DNA of 64,000 bases, from assembly GCF_030819275.1 (NCBI RefSeq), contig NZ_JAUTBL010000002.1:1304501-1368500 (forward strand). Direction: 5' to 3'. The translations under genes and the position numbers were made by a program. Origin of the DNA: Agrobacterium larrymoorei (GTDB lineage: Bacteria > Pseudomonadota > Alphaproteobacteria > Rhizobiales > Rhizobiaceae). Below the pieces are notes generated by a model. It saw nothing but the letters and a program-made list of their open reading frames with translations, ran no database searches and was not told the DNA's origin. Shown here piece by piece: positions 1-8,910 of the stretch. Position 1 is the first letter of the stretch; each line of letters opens with the position of its first letter.

Positions 1-120
1 GGCCGCCGCCTGTCCTTGCGCCGTGCGGCGTCTGGCAACGCGTGAGAGCGATCTGCAATTCCCTGTGCATTGTTGCTATGCAGCGGGGCATTTGCGGAAA
101 ACTTTGGTAAAGAGAGTGTT

Positions 121-145
121 CGCCGCGCGATGACGCGGCGCTTTT
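121..145 (+). terminator. Intrinsic terminator of a gene left of the window
   Basis: A perfect 7-bp stem (CGCCGCG at 121-127, CGCGGCG at 134-140) is followed by CTTTTG. It reads as a plus-strand terminator for a gene ending left of or within the first bases. Bases 1-120 show no gene I can assign; frame 1 is open to a TGA at 43-45 and could be a gene tail. Confidence 0.55.
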
Positions 146-174
146 GATCATTGCAGTGCAGGGACGGGTCCAAC

Positions 175-1692
175 GTGCAGGTCGGTATCGACATGGGAAC
201 GCTTTCGGGCGGGCAGAGTGCCAAGCTCGATATTGAAGAGCTGCTCGCCACGCGCTTGCTGGTGCAGGGCAATTCCGGTTCCGGAAAGTCGCATCTGCTT
301 CGCCGTCTGCTGGAGCAATCGGCCCTCTGGGTACAGCAGGTCATCATCGATCCAGAAGGTGATTTCGTCACGCTGGCCGACAAGTTCGGTCACGTGGTGG
401 TGGATGGTGAGCGCACCGAAGCGGAGCTTGCAGGAATAGCCAACCGCATTCGCCAGCATCGTGTCTCCTGCGTCCTCACGCTCGAAGGGCTCGATATCGA
501 GCAGCAGATGCGTGCCGCAGCCGCCTTCCTCAATGGCATGTTCGATGCCGATCGCGAATACTGGTATCCGGTTCTGGTGGTTGTGGATGAGGCGCAGATG
601 TTCGCGCCCTCCGTCGGCGGCGAAGTCACCGAAGATGCCCGCAAGGCGTCGCTCGGCGCGATGACCAACCTCATGTGCCGCGGGCGTAAACGCGGGCTGG
701 CTGGCGTGATTGCCACACAGCGATTGGCAAAACTTGCCAAGAACGTGGCGGCCGAAGCCTCCAACTTCCTCATGGGCCGCACCTTCCTCGATATCGACAT
801 GGCGCGCGCCGCCGATCTTCTCGGCATGGATCGCCGTCAGGCGGAAATGTTCCGCGATCTTCAGCGCGGCAATTTTGTTGCCCTTGGACCGGCGCTGTCG
901 CGCCGTCCGCTGCCGATCGTTATCGGCCCGGTGGAAACCTCGGCGCGCTCCTCGTCGCCGAAGCTCATGCCGCTGCCGGACGCGCCGCAGGATGTGGAGG
1001 ATTTGATCTTTACGCCAGACCCGGAAGAGTTCAATCGTCCTGTTGTCCGTCGCACGCCGCCAGCACCGCGGCCGACGACTGACATTCTCGCCGAACTTTC
1101 GCGCTCGACACCAGCGGCCATCGCACCGGCCTCCGAACAACCTTCGCGTTCGAGCCAGCCGGAATTGACGCCGGAAGAGCGCGAGGAAAAGATCACGGCT
1201 GTTCTGACCGAAATCCTCGATGACCCGCAATCGGCCTATCGCACCGACGCCGTCCTCTATCAGGACTTTCTCGTTCGCGCCCGCATGCGCCGTATTCCGG
1301 GCACGCCCATGGCGCTATCGGAGTTCCGCCGCCAGATCGCGATTACGCGCTCAGGTGTGGATGTGGAGATGGCGGCAAGCGAGAATTGGCAGAAGGCGCT
1401 GGAGCTTTCCCGCAGCGTCTCGGATGACCTGCAGGGCGTCTTCCTGCTTCTGGTCAAGGCGGCTCTTGCGGAAGAGCCATGTCCTTCAGATGCGCGGATT
1501 GCGCGTGCCTACGGTACCCATTCGGCGCGCCGCGCAAGACGACTGCTCGGCTACTTCGAGGAAAAGGAACTGGTCGTGGTGCACGCGGACTTTTCCGGCA
1601 AGCGCATCGTCGCCTTCCCCGACCTTGAAGCCAAGACCGTGCCTGGCGACGCGGATGCTCCCGACGGAGATATGAGTCTGGCTGCTGAATAA
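175..1692 (+). CDS. HerA/DUF87-like ATP-binding protein
   Basis: A cytoplasmic P-loop ATPase of the HerA/FtsK-like (DUF87) kind. Walker A GNSGSGKS lies at about residues 32-39 and a Walker B strand ending VVVDEAQ at about 135-142. A following segment rich in Arg, with an ATQRLAKL motif, looks like the sensor/arginine-finger side of the fold. The last 200 residues after a Pro/Ser-rich linker (about 270-330) are of unknown function. I chose GTG 175 because AGGGAC lies about 9 nt upstream; TTG 151 and ATG 193 are alternatives. It stands alone and converges on terC with a shared terminator. The family is linked to DNA or plasmid processing, but the job of this member is not known. Confidence 0.8.
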   Translation: MQVGIDMGTLSGGQSAKLDIEELLATRLLVQGNSGSGKSHLLRRLLEQSALWVQQVIIDPEGDFVTLADKFGHVVVDGERTEAELAGIANRIRQHRVSCVLTLEGLDIEQQMRAAAAFLNGMFDADREYWYPVLVVVDEAQMFAPSVGGEVTEDARKASLGAMTNLMCRGRKRGLAGVIATQRLAKLAKNVAAEASNFLMGRTFLDIDMARAADLLGMDRRQAEMFRDLQRGNFVALGPALSRRPLPIVIGPVETSARSSSPKLMPLPDAPQDVEDLIFTPDPEEFNRPVVRRTPPAPRPTTDILAELSRSTPAAIAPASEQPSRSSQPELTPEEREEKITAVLTEILDDPQSAYRTDAVLYQDFLVRARMRRIPGTPMALSEFRRQIAITRSGVDVEMAASENWQKALELSRSVSDDLQGVFLLLVKAALAEEPCPSDARIARAYGTHSARRARRLLGYFEEKELVVVHADFSGKRIVAFPDLEAKTVPGDADAPDGDMSLAAE

Positions 1693-1732
1693 AGCCGTCG
1701 AAACGCCAAGCTATCAAACAGCCCATAGAAAA

Positions 1733-1752
1733 AAGGCGGGTCGCCCCGCCTT
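1733..1752 (-). terminator. Shared terminator of the ATPase gene and terC
   Basis: AAGGCGGG (1733-1740) pairs with CCCGCCTT (1745-1752) around a TCGC loop. On the minus strand the stem is followed by a T-run (complement of the A-run before 1735), so it terminates terC; it may also stop plus-strand transcription. Confidence 0.8.
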
Positions 1753-1775
1753 AAAAGTCTTGGAGACAAAGCCCT

Positions 1776-2765
1776 TTAGACTTCGTCGATGACCTTCTTG
1801 TCATTTCTCGTGGCAAACAGCGAGCCGACAATACCCGTCAAAAGGATCGCAACGGTGATGCCGAGCGAGATGGACGGCGGGATCTTTGCGATGCCCAGCA
1901 TGTCCGCTAGGAAGATCTTCGAGCCGACGAAGACCAGAACCGCAGCCAGCGCATATTTGAGATATGCGAAGCGGTGGATCAGGGCGGCAAGCGCGAAGTA
2001 GAGGGCGCGCAGACCCAGGATCGCGAAGATGTTCGACGTGTAGACGATGAACGGATCGGTGGTGATCGCGAAGATCGCAGGGATCGAGTCGACCGCAAAG
2101 ATCAGGTCGGCGATTTCGACCATGATGAGCGCCAGGAAGAGCGGCGTCACGAAGGTCTTCAACCGGCCGGTCTTCGGGTCGGGCTGCTTGACGAAGAACC
2201 GCTCCTCATGAAGCCTATCGGTGACGGGCAGGCGGGTGCGCAGGAATTTCAGGATAGGGTTCTTGCCGATATCCTGCTCCTCATGATCTGCCGAGAACAG
2301 CATCTTGATGCCGGTAAACACTAGGAAGGCGGCGAAGAGATAGAGAACCCAGTGGAAGTTTTCGACGATCGCGGCACCGGCGGCAATCATGATACCGCGC
2401 AGCACGATCACCCCGAGAATACCCCAGAGCAGCACGCGGTGCTGGTACTGGCGCGGGATCGAGAAGTAGGAAAAAATCATGGCGATGATGAAGATGTTGT
2501 CCATCGCCAGGCTTTTTTCCACCACGAAGCCCGTCACATATTCCATGGCTGGCTGCTGACCGGACTGAAACCAGATCCAGCCGCCGAAGGCCAGGCCGAT
2601 GGCGATGTAGAAGCCCGACATCATCAGGCTTTCCTTGATGCCGATCTCCTTGGAGTTTTTATGCAGAACGCCAAGATCGAGCGCCAGGAGGCCTAAAACG
2701 AGAGTGATGAAAATGCCCCACATCCATGTGGGGGTACCGAGAAAATCCGTAAACAGAAAGTCCAT
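1776..2765 (-). CDS. terC: TerC/Alx-family integral membrane protein
   Basis: A 329-residue polytopic inner-membrane protein of the TerC/Alx family (LysE superfamily), with eight or nine hydrophobic segments. Family signatures are visible: acidic residues inside membrane helices (LLALDLGVLH near residue 30, VVEKSLAMDN near 85, EIADLIFAVDSIPA near 220). Members such as E. coli Alx and B. subtilis MeeF/MeeY are linked to manganese or other metal export, often with secreted metalloenzymes. The ATG has AAAGG 8 nt upstream, and this SD lies inside a hairpin (2770-2792). The gene stands alone, divergent from rpsD. Confidence 0.9.
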   Translation of the reverse strand: MDFLFTDFLGTPTWMWGIFITLVLGLLALDLGVLHKNSKEIGIKESLMMSGFYIAIGLAFGGWIWFQSGQQPAMEYVTGFVVEKSLAMDNIFIIAMIFSYFSIPRQYQHRVLLWGILGVIVLRGIMIAAGAAIVENFHWVLYLFAAFLVFTGIKMLFSADHEEQDIGKNPILKFLRTRLPVTDRLHEERFFVKQPDPKTGRLKTFVTPLFLALIMVEIADLIFAVDSIPAIFAITTDPFIVYTSNIFAILGLRALYFALAALIHRFAYLKYALAAVLVFVGSKIFLADMLGIAKIPPSISLGITVAILLTGIVGSLFATRNDKKVIDEV

Positions 2766-2769
2766 CAGT

Positions 2770-2792
2770 CAACCTTTGTCCGGACGAGGTTG
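2770..2792 (-). promoter_or_regulatory. Hairpin covering the terC Shine-Dalgarno
   Basis: CAACCT (2770-2775) pairs with AGGTTG (2787-2792); the loop holds the self-complementary GTCCGGAC. On the terC mRNA the AAAGG ribosome site falls in this stem. A run of six T (minus strand) near 2818-2823 lies 25-30 nt further upstream after a weak stem. This suggests translational control; the proposal is inference. Confidence 0.4.
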
Positions 2793-3157
2793 GCTCAACA
2801 GATGGGGGAACGTGATTGAAAAAAGTCGCGCCCCATCCTTGGAGACTCGACATCGCGTATTGTCCGGTAATACGCCAGAGGGGCCCGAGTCCTGATCACC
2901 AGGATGAAATGGGAGGCGCCGCGAAGGTTTCAAGAGGGTTGCTGCGTTTTATCGTTGACATTTTTATGAAGCGCCCCTAGAAGCCGCTCCAACGCCGGGT
3001 AGCAATGCCCGGTGTGTTTCGTTGACTGCCTTGCAGTAATGAGCTGACGTTCGGCGGTCAACATCACCGACATGTCCCGTGGTTTCTCCATATCGCATGT
3101 GAGAAGCCTGTCAGAGGTTCTTCAACAGAACCTCAGAGGAGGGCGTGTTTCCTTAAT
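2793..3157. other. terC-rpsD divergent intergenic region
   Basis: About 365 bp between the terC leader and the rpsD leader. I see no convincing gene. It must hold both promoters. I looked for the yybP-ykoY (manganese) riboswitch core GGGGAGTAG upstream of terC and did not find it. Confidence 0.5.
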
Positions 3158-3177
3158 CCGATCTGACAACAGATCGG
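3158..3177 (+). promoter_or_regulatory. Inverted repeat in the rpsD leader
   Basis: CCGATCTG (3158-3165), loop ACAA, CAGATCGG (3170-3177): a perfect 8-bp stem ending 25 nt before the rpsD start. There is no T-run after it, so it is not a terminator. It could be an operator or an S4 autoregulatory hairpin; this is inference. Confidence 0.4.
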
Positions 3178-3202
3178 TATAAACTGTTGAGAAGGAAATA
3201 CG

Positions 3203-3820
3203 ATGAGCAAGCGCGAATCGTCCAAGTATAAAATTGACCGCCGCATGGGCGAAAACATCTGGGGTCGTCCGAAGTCCCCGGTTAACCGTCGCGAATACGG
3301 CCCAGGCCAGCACGGCCAGCGCCGCAAGGGCAAGATGTCCGACTTCGGCACGCAGCTGCGCGCCAAGCAGAAGCTGAAGGGTTACTACGGCGAAATCCGC
3401 GAGAAGCAGTTCCGCGCAACCTACGACGAAGCAAACCGTCGTAAGGGCGACACCTCCGAGAACCTGATCGGTCTGCTCGAGTCACGTCTGGACGCCATCG
3501 TCTACCGCGCCAAGTTCGTACCGACCGTTTTCGCGGCTCGCCAGTTCATCAACCATGGCCATGTCACGGTTAACGGCGTTCGCGTCAACATCGGCTCCTA
3601 CCGCTGCAAGGTTGGCGACGTCATCGAAGTTCGCCAGAAGTCCAAGCAGCTCGCGATCGTTCTCGAAGCTGTTCAGCTCGCAGAGCGCGACGTTCCGGAC
3701 TACATCGAAGTCGATCACAACAAGATGACCGCGACGTTTGCTCGCGTACCGGCTCTTGCTGACGTGCCTTACGCCGTCATCATGGAACCGCATCTGGTCG
3801 TCGAATTCTACTCGCGTTAA
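3203..3820 (+). CDS. rpsD: 30S ribosomal protein S4
   Basis: Protein S4 binds 16S rRNA early in assembly of the 30S subunit and sits at the mRNA entry side. The 205-residue length is normal for alphaproteobacteria. The N-terminal domain carries [21 protein letters not shown] motifs (residues about 28-45), and the S4 RNA-binding domain with [13 protein letters not shown] is at about 93-160. The ATG has AAGGA 8 nt upstream. It is monocistronic here, as in other Rhizobiaceae, and away from the alpha operon used in E. coli. It converges on gph with a strong shared terminator. Confidence 0.98.
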   Translation: MSKRESSKYKIDRRMGENIWGRPKSPVNRREYGPGQHGQRRKGKMSDFGTQLRAKQKLKGYYGEIREKQFRATYDEANRRKGDTSENLIGLLESRLDAIVYRAKFVPTVFAARQFINHGHVTVNGVRVNIGSYRCKVGDVIEVRQKSKQLAIVLEAVQLAERDVPDYIEVDHNKMTATFARVPALADVPYAVIMEPHLVVEFYSR

Positions 3821-3838
3821 TCCGCGTTCAAGTTCAGC

Positions 3839-3869
3839 AAAAAAGCCGGTCCCTGTGGCCGGCTTTTTT
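3839..3869 (+). terminator. Bidirectional terminator between rpsD and gph
   Basis: A-run plus GCCGG (to 3849) pairs with CCGGC plus TTTTTT (3859-3869). The symmetric A/T runs make it active in both directions. Confidence 0.92.
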
Positions 3870-3940
3870 GTGCGCATTTTTTGATGAGAAAATTTCAGTC
3901 CTTGGCGCGAGGCCAAGGACTTTCACGCTCGGCCGCGCCT

Positions 3941-4657
3941 TCAGGCCGCAGCGACGCGCTGCGCCAGAAGTCTTTCGACAAGCGCCGCGTCCAGCGTGTC
4001 GTAGCGATCGATCGTCACATCCGGTCCAAGCTCCGCCATGGGAACATCGGTGTAGCCGAAGGTCACGCCGATGGAGGGGATCTTGGCATTCTTGGCCGCC
4101 AGGATATCGTTGACGCTGTCGCCGACCATCACGCTGCGGGTTACATCGCCACCGGCTTTCTCAATGGTTCCGAGAATGTGGCGCGCGTCCGGCTTGCGCC
4201 ATTCAAAGGTGTCCCCGCAGGTGATCGTCGCGAAGCGGTCCTTCAGTCCGAGTTTCTCGAGCAGAGGAAGGGCCAGATCGGATGTTTTGTTGGTGCAGAC
4301 GGCAAGGCTGAAGCCTGCGGCAGCAAGGCGATCCAGAGCGTCGGCGACACCGGGATAAGGTCTGCTCTGACCCGGCATCTCTTCTTTGTAATGCGCTATG
4401 AAGCGTTGGTGTAGCGGCTCCACGTCTTCCTGCGGCAACTCCTTGTTCCTCAGTGCAAAGGCGCGTTGGACCATGACACGAACGCCCTGGCCGACGAGAT
4501 GCGTCAGGTCGTTGAAGGTGACGGGCGCAAGGCCTGCGGCAGCGATCGTGTGGTTCAGGCTGTCGATCAGGTCGGGGGCGGTGTCGATCAGCGTGCCGTC
4601 GAGATCGAAAATAACAAGGGGTGAAGTCAAAGAGGAAACCTCGTCTGTCTGTGTCAA
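3941..4657 (-). CDS. gph: Phosphoglycolate phosphatase (HAD family)
   Basis: A 238-residue HAD hydrolase that should dephosphorylate 2-phosphoglycolate, a product of DNA repair and of RuBisCO side activity. Motif I DLDGTLIDT is at 18-26 (nucleophile Asp18, acid/base Asp20), motif II VCTNKT near 117-122, and motif III/IV KPDARHI...MVGDSVNDILAA at about 155-185. The cap inserted after motif I gives the class I C1-cap layout of Gph. Other HAD phosphatases share these motifs, so substrate is inferred from overall match. It is transcribed towards rpsD. Confidence 0.85.
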   Translation of the reverse strand: MTQTDEVSSLTSPLVIFDLDGTLIDTAPDLIDSLNHTIAAAGLAPVTFNDLTHLVGQGVRVMVQRAFALRNKELPQEDVEPLHQRFIAHYKEEMPGQSRPYPGVADALDRLAAAGFSLAVCTNKTSDLALPLLEKLGLKDRFATITCGDTFEWRKPDARHILGTIEKAGGDVTRSVMVGDSVNDILAAKNAKIPSIGVTFGYTDVPMAELGPDVTIDRYDTLDAALVERLLAQRVAAA

Positions 4658-4682
4658 TATTGCGAGAACCTACAGCATCGGC

Positions 4683-4706
4683 CCGAAAATCGTAACCGAT
4701 TTTCGG
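4683..4706. repeat. Palindromic intergenic element, rhizobial type
   Basis: CCGAAAATCG (4683-4692), loop TAAC, CGATTTTCGG (4697-4706): a perfect 10-bp palindrome in the 322-bp gph-rpiA gap. The flanks (GCATCGG... and ...GCACGGCAT) resemble a family of palindromes scattered between genes in Rhizobium/Agrobacterium. No other gene is seen in the gap, which must hold the gph and rpiA promoters. Confidence 0.55.
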
Positions 4707-4979
4707 AAAAGCACGGCATTACGTTGAAGGTCTGCGCAGAGCTTCGGCACTTGTCCTCAGCCGATCTAGTCCTGGGCAAGATCTCCTTTCGAACGAAACC
4801 CTTGAATGGTCCATTTCGAAGCAGCAAAAGGGGCTTTCGTTTGGGTTTCTAGACGTGTAAACACACGCAGTCGCAAAGAGCGGGGCCAGTCATCTGGTCC
4901 TGTCCGATGCACAACCACCAGGGCATTTTCGTGTGGACATTCACCTCACGGCCCATGAGTAAAGCGGAGTTGCAGGCGC

Positions 4980-5678
4980 ATGGATGCCCGCGAAATGAAG
5001 ATCAAGGCCGCAGAGGCTGCCCTTGCCCATGTTGAAGACGGTATGCGTCTAGGCATCGGTACAGGCTCCACGGCGGAAGAATTTGTCCGCCTGCTTGCCG
5101 AAAAAGTATCGAACGGTTTGAAAGTCCAGGGTGTCCCGACATCGGAACGCACCGCGCGTCTGTGTGTCGAGCTTGGCGTTCCGCTGAAGTCGCTGGATGA
5201 ACTGCCCGAGCTCGATCTGACGATCGATGGCGCCGACGAGGTCGATCACGGGCTTCGTCTGGTCAAAGGCGGCGGCGGTGCTCTGCTACGCGAAAAGATC
5301 GTCGCGGCTGCTTCATCGCGCATGATCGTGATTGCAGATCAGACGAAGGTGGTCGAGACGCTGGGAGCTTTTCCGCTTCCCATCGAAATCAATGCCTTCG
5401 GCCAGATCGCAACCCGCATCGCAATCGAGAAACTGGCTTCCAAAATGGGCCTTTCGGGCGAGTTGAAGCTACGTTCTTCCGAGGATGGACCGTTCAAGAC
5501 CGATGGTGGTCATCTCATTTTCGACGCATCATTTGGCCGTATTCCTGATGCAGAAGCGCTGGCACGTCAGCTGAATACGATTCCAGGGGTCGTCGAGCAC
5601 GGACTTTTCATTAATTTGGCATCGCTTGCTATCATCGCAGGGCCGGATGGCGCCCGCGTCATGCAGGCGAAAATATAA
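4980..5678 (+). CDS. rpiA: Ribose-5-phosphate isomerase A
   Basis: Interconverts ribose 5-phosphate and ribulose 5-phosphate in the non-oxidative pentose phosphate pathway. The 232-residue protein has the RpiA signatures [11 protein letters not shown] (about 25-35), TIDGADEVD (about 80-88) and [11 protein letters not shown] (about 95-105), which supply the catalytic Asp, Lys and Glu. The ATG at 4980 has GGAG 10 nt upstream. A DUF2059 gene follows 17 nt later and is probably cotranscribed. Confidence 0.95.
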   Translation: MDAREMKIKAAEAALAHVEDGMRLGIGTGSTAEEFVRLLAEKVSNGLKVQGVPTSERTARLCVELGVPLKSLDELPELDLTIDGADEVDHGLRLVKGGGGALLREKIVAAASSRMIVIADQTKVVETLGAFPLPIEINAFGQIATRIAIEKLASKMGLSGELKLRSSEDGPFKTDGGHLIFDASFGRIPDAEALARQLNTIPGVVEHGLFINLASLAIIAGPDGARVMQAKI

Positions 5679-5695
5679 CAGGAGCGAGAGAGTTG

Positions 5696-6292
5696 ATGGG
5701 TAAAATAGCGGGACTGGGCAAAGCTGCCGCTGCTTCGATCCTTATTTCCGGCCTCGTGTTCGGCACTGCCGCACGCGCGCAGGAGATTTCTGCAGAGCAT
5801 ATCGCTGCTGCAAAGCAGGCAATCACGGCACTGGGCGTCACCGATCGCTTCGACAACATTCTGCCGGGTCTTGCGGAGCGTCTGAAGTCCGAACTCATTC
5901 AGTCGTCGCCAAACGTCGAAGACCAGATCACCGCGACGGTCGATGCCAAGGCATTGGAACTCGCACCACGCCGTGCCGACCTGGAACGCGAAGCGGCCCT
6001 GACCTATGCGCGCGCTTTCTCGATCGATGAGCTGAAGGCCATCTCCGGCTTCTACAGCAGCGAAGCCGGCAAAAAGCTTCTCAAGGACGGACCGATTGCG
6101 ACACGCGAACTGATGAAGGCCGCCGACATCTGGGCAGCTGGCATCAACCGTGATCTCAACGCCTCCAGCATGGCAGAGCTTCAGAAGGTCGCCGGCGCTG
6201 ATCTCCAGCCCCTTCCTGCGAACGCAGCCAACATTGGCGGCGCTCCGGGAGCGACGGCTGCTCCGGCTGCGGCGCCCGCGCCAAAGCCATGA
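5696..6292 (+). CDS. Exported DUF2059-type protein
   Basis: A 198-residue protein with an N-terminal signal peptide (hydrophobic core about 9-25, cleavage after ARA) and a helical DUF2059-like region with FSIDELKAISGFYSSEAGKK at about 120-140. The C-terminus is a Pro/Ala tail. It is expected in the periplasm; the family function is not known. ATG 5696 is preferred to TTG 5693 because GGAG lies 11 nt upstream. It follows rpiA by 17 nt and ends at a clear terminator, so rpiA and this gene form one unit. Confidence 0.82.
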   Translation: MGKIAGLGKAAAASILISGLVFGTAARAQEISAEHIAAAKQAITALGVTDRFDNILPGLAERLKSELIQSSPNVEDQITATVDAKALELAPRRADLEREAALTYARAFSIDELKAISGFYSSEAGKKLLKDGPIATRELMKAADIWAAGINRDLNASSMAELQKVAGADLQPLPANAANIGGAPGATAAPAAAPAPKP

Positions 6293-6320
6293 TAGCAGGC
6301 TGATCATTCAGTATTTTTCA

Positions 6321-6350
6321 AAGCCCGGGAGAGATTCCGGGCTTTTCTTT
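6321..6350 (+). terminator. Terminator after the rpiA operon
   Basis: AAGCCCGG (6321-6328) pairs with CCGGGCTT (6337-6344), followed by TTCTTT. Confidence 0.88.
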
Positions 6351-6492
6351 TGCCGGTACGGGCACCTATATGAGCATCAAGACGATGCCTGGGTACTGCG
6401 CGTTTCTGATGCGCCGCTTTGCTTAACGGGCTGATTTTCCACGCTGCGACAGTCGATACTGTACGTCTCTCGGCCGATGACAGGGGTTTATG

Positions 6493-7881
6493 ATGACATC
6501 CTACGATTATGATCTCTTTGTTATTGGCGGCGGCTCCGGCGGTGTGCGCAGCGCCCGCGTAGCAGCGTCGCTTGGCAAGCGGGTCGGCATCGCCGAGGAA
6601 TATCGTTACGGCGGCACCTGCGTGATCAGAGGCTGCGTGCCGAAGAAGCTCTTTGTCTACGCGTCGCAATATCCTGAGCACTTCGAAGATGCCAAAGGCT
6701 TTGGCTGGAACGTCGGTGATAGCACCTTCGACTGGAAAAAGCTGATCGCCGCTAAGGACAAGGAAATCGAGCGTCTGGAAGGCCTTTACCGCAAGGGCCT
6801 GGAAAACGCCAAGGCCGATGTCTTCGATAGCCGTGCAGAGCTTGTCGACGCGCATAGCGTGAAGCTTCTCAGCACCGGACAGACCGTAACGGCAGAGCGT
6901 ATCGTGATTGCCGTCGGCGGCACGCCGAATGCCCACGTGTCACTGCCGGGCCATGAGCTGACGATCTCGTCCAACGAAGCCTTTCATTTGGAAGAATTGC
7001 CCAAGTCGATCCTGATTGCCGGCGGCGGTTACATCGCCGTCGAATTCGCTAATATCTTCCACGGCCTCGGGGTCGAAACGACGCTGATCTATCGCGGCAA
7101 GGAAATTCTGAACGGCTTCGATGGCGACATGCGCAAAGGCCTGCATGAGGCGATGGAAGCCAAGGGCATCCGCATCGTCCTTGAAGATGTGATCGAGGAC
7201 GTGAGCAAGGACGGGGCAGGCGGCTTCATGGCCCGCACCAAAAAGGGCACGTCGATCCATGTCGGCCTCGTCATGTTGGCACTTGGCCGCGATCCGAACA
7301 CCAAGGGTCTCGGGCTGGAAAAGGCTGGTGTCAAGACCAATGAGAAGGGCGCGATCATCGTCGATGAGTATTCGCGCACCAATGTCCCCCACATCTATGC
7401 GCTTGGCGACGTCACCGACCGGGTACAGCTGACCCCTGTCGCCATTCATGAGGCGATGTGCTTCATCGAGACGGAATTCAAGAACAACCCGACCAAACCA
7501 GATCACCATCTGATTGCGACGGCGGTCTTTTCTCAGCCCGAAATCGGCACGGTGGGCCTGTCGGAAGAGCAGGCGGCGTCGAAATTCGACGAGGTCGAGG
7601 TATACCGTGCGCAGTTCCGCCCGATGAAGGCGACGCTCTCCGGTCGTCAGGAAAAGACCATCATGAAGCTCCTCGTCAACGCCGCCGACCGGAAGGTCGT
7701 GGGCGCGCATATCCTCGGTCATGAGGCCGGTGAGATGGCACAACTTCTCGGCATCACGCTGAAGGCCGGTTGCACCAAGGACGACTTCGACGCCACCATG
7801 GCGGTCCATCCGACAGCGGCCGAGGAGCTGGTGACAATGTATACGCCAAGCTACCGCATCAAGAACGGGGAAAGAGTATAA
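6493..7881 (+). CDS. gor: Glutathione-disulfide reductase
   Basis: A 462-residue FAD enzyme that reduces oxidised glutathione with NADPH in the cytoplasm. It has the FAD-binding GGGSGG motif at 12-17, the redox pair GGTCVIRGCVPKK (Cys43, Cys48), the NADP-binding GGGYIAVEF motif near 175-185, YALGDV near 305 for the second FAD contact, and the C-terminal HPTAAEE with the catalytic His. ATG 6493 sits 6 nt after AGGGG; ATG 6490 is the alternative. Its last 23 bases overlap the end of the convergent lysR gene. Confidence 0.95.
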   Translation: MTSYDYDLFVIGGGSGGVRSARVAASLGKRVGIAEEYRYGGTCVIRGCVPKKLFVYASQYPEHFEDAKGFGWNVGDSTFDWKKLIAAKDKEIERLEGLYRKGLENAKADVFDSRAELVDAHSVKLLSTGQTVTAERIVIAVGGTPNAHVSLPGHELTISSNEAFHLEELPKSILIAGGGYIAVEFANIFHGLGVETTLIYRGKEILNGFDGDMRKGLHEAMEAKGIRIVLEDVIEDVSKDGAGGFMARTKKGTSIHVGLVMLALGRDPNTKGLGLEKAGVKTNEKGAIIVDEYSRTNVPHIYALGDVTDRVQLTPVAIHEAMCFIETEFKNNPTKPDHHLIATAVFSQPEIGTVGLSEEQAASKFDEVEVYRAQFRPMKATLSGRQEKTIMKLLVNAADRKVVGAHILGHEAGEMAQLLGITLKAGCTKDDFDATMAVHPTAAEELVTMYTPSYRIKNGERV

Positions 7882-8767
7882 CCGGGCTTTGACGGTCGAC
7901 AGGCTCTGCTTGCATGCCTTCGAATTGTCGCTCGTTGCGCTTTAACAATGCCGCGAGCCTGTCGATGGCGCCACGCATCTCCGGCGCATGTCGATCATCG
8001 TCGTTGACGGTGATCCACAGGTTGTGAGTGAGTTCTTCGATGACGTCGCCGTCGCGCACCACGCCGGGCAGGGCGTCGCCGATATAGGCGGGCAACACGC
8101 CTTTGCCGGCCCCGCTCTGGACCAGGCGCGGCAAAAGGGCTGGCGCATTTGTCCATGTGTGGATCATCTGTTCCCGATTGCGAAAGACCCACATCTCCGC
8201 ATCCGACGCCGCAACTTCCGTGCCGATTGAAATCCAGGGCGCGGATGCATCCTGGTGAAGTTCCTTCGACCGGTAGACGCAGTAATTGACGGTGATGGAC
8301 TTGCGCACAGCAAAGTTGCCGTGCTGTGGAGGAGCATCAAAGACCCCGATCATACCACGCCGGTAGGTGAGGTCATCGTCGGGGCCGAAGTGCTTGCAGC
8401 ATAGCCGAAAGGCGCCGTCTGGTCCTCGAATGGCGCTTGCGTTTTCTGCGATGAAACCCATCAGCCAGATGTTGGAGGAAATCGACACGATGGGTAGCGA
8501 GAAGGCGTCGCCGTGCCACTGGCTGATCTCAGCCGCGGTCCGCCGCATGTGTTGCACGCGTTCGAACAGGATCACCCCATCGGGCGCCAGCTTGTAGCCC
8601 TGCTGGCTGCGGATGAAGAGCGTGCGTCCCATCGTCCGTTCGAGAAAGAGCATCTTTCGACCAATCGTCGGTGCGCTGATACCGGTCAGGCTTGCCGCGC
8701 CTGCCAGACCACCTTCGGTCGCAACGATATGAAAGAGTTTCAGATCGTCCCAGTTCACGTCTGTCAT
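7859..8767 (-). CDS. LysR-family transcriptional regulator
   Basis: A 302-residue LysR-type regulator. The N-terminal winged helix is at about 6-65 (FHIVATEGGLAGAASLTGISAPTIGRKM...LE), with the usual SQQGYKLAPDG segment after it. The C-terminal ligand domain is weakly conserved and its ligand is unknown. Translation from ATG 8767 is supported by GGAG about 8 nt upstream; the longer open frame to 9190 has non-coding character. The target is not evident: the adjacent gor is convergent and the nearest divergent gene is aroG. Confidence 0.85.
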   Translation of the reverse strand: MTDVNWDDLKLFHIVATEGGLAGAASLTGISAPTIGRKMLFLERTMGRTLFIRSQQGYKLAPDGVILFERVQHMRRTAAEISQWHGDAFSLPIVSISSNIWLMGFIAENASAIRGPDGAFRLCCKHFGPDDDLTYRRGMIGVFDAPPQHGNFAVRKSITVNYCVYRSKELHQDASAPWISIGTEVAASDAEMWVFRNREQMIHTWTNAPALLPRLVQSGAGKGVLPAYIGDALPGVVRDGDVIEELTHNLWITVNDDDRHAPEMRGAIDRLAALLKRNERQFEGMQAEPVDRQSPVILFPRS

Positions 8768-8882
8768 GGCAAGCTCTCCGGCTGATCGGACATTTATAGC
8801 CCGATCAATGCCGCTTTGCACCGTTCGCCGCTGAAACGCGCCTTTCATTTCCGCATCTACGCCGCCCGCAACCTCTGCCTTA

Positions 8883-8905
8883 CCTCCTGTCGAGAAAACA
8901 GGAGG
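8883..8905 (+). promoter_or_regulatory. Hairpin masking a strong Shine-Dalgarno
   Basis: CCTCCTGT (8883-8890) and ACAGGAGG (8898-8905) form a perfect 8-bp stem. Its right arm contains GGAGG, 5 nt before ATG 8911. The rest of the 498-bp lysR-aroG gap (8768-9265) must also hold the lysR and aroG promoters. Confidence 0.4.
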
Positions 8906-8910
8906 AAGAT

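Noticed and set aside
148..1230. Long open frame on the minus strand opposite the HerA-like ATPase
   Set aside because: It is a mirror of a real gene: the plus-strand frame has Walker motifs and a normal ribosome site, the minus frame is Arg/His-rich with no known motif.
2766..3000. Manganese (yybP-ykoY) riboswitch upstream of terC
   Set aside because: The GGGGAGTAG core was not found on the terC leader strand.
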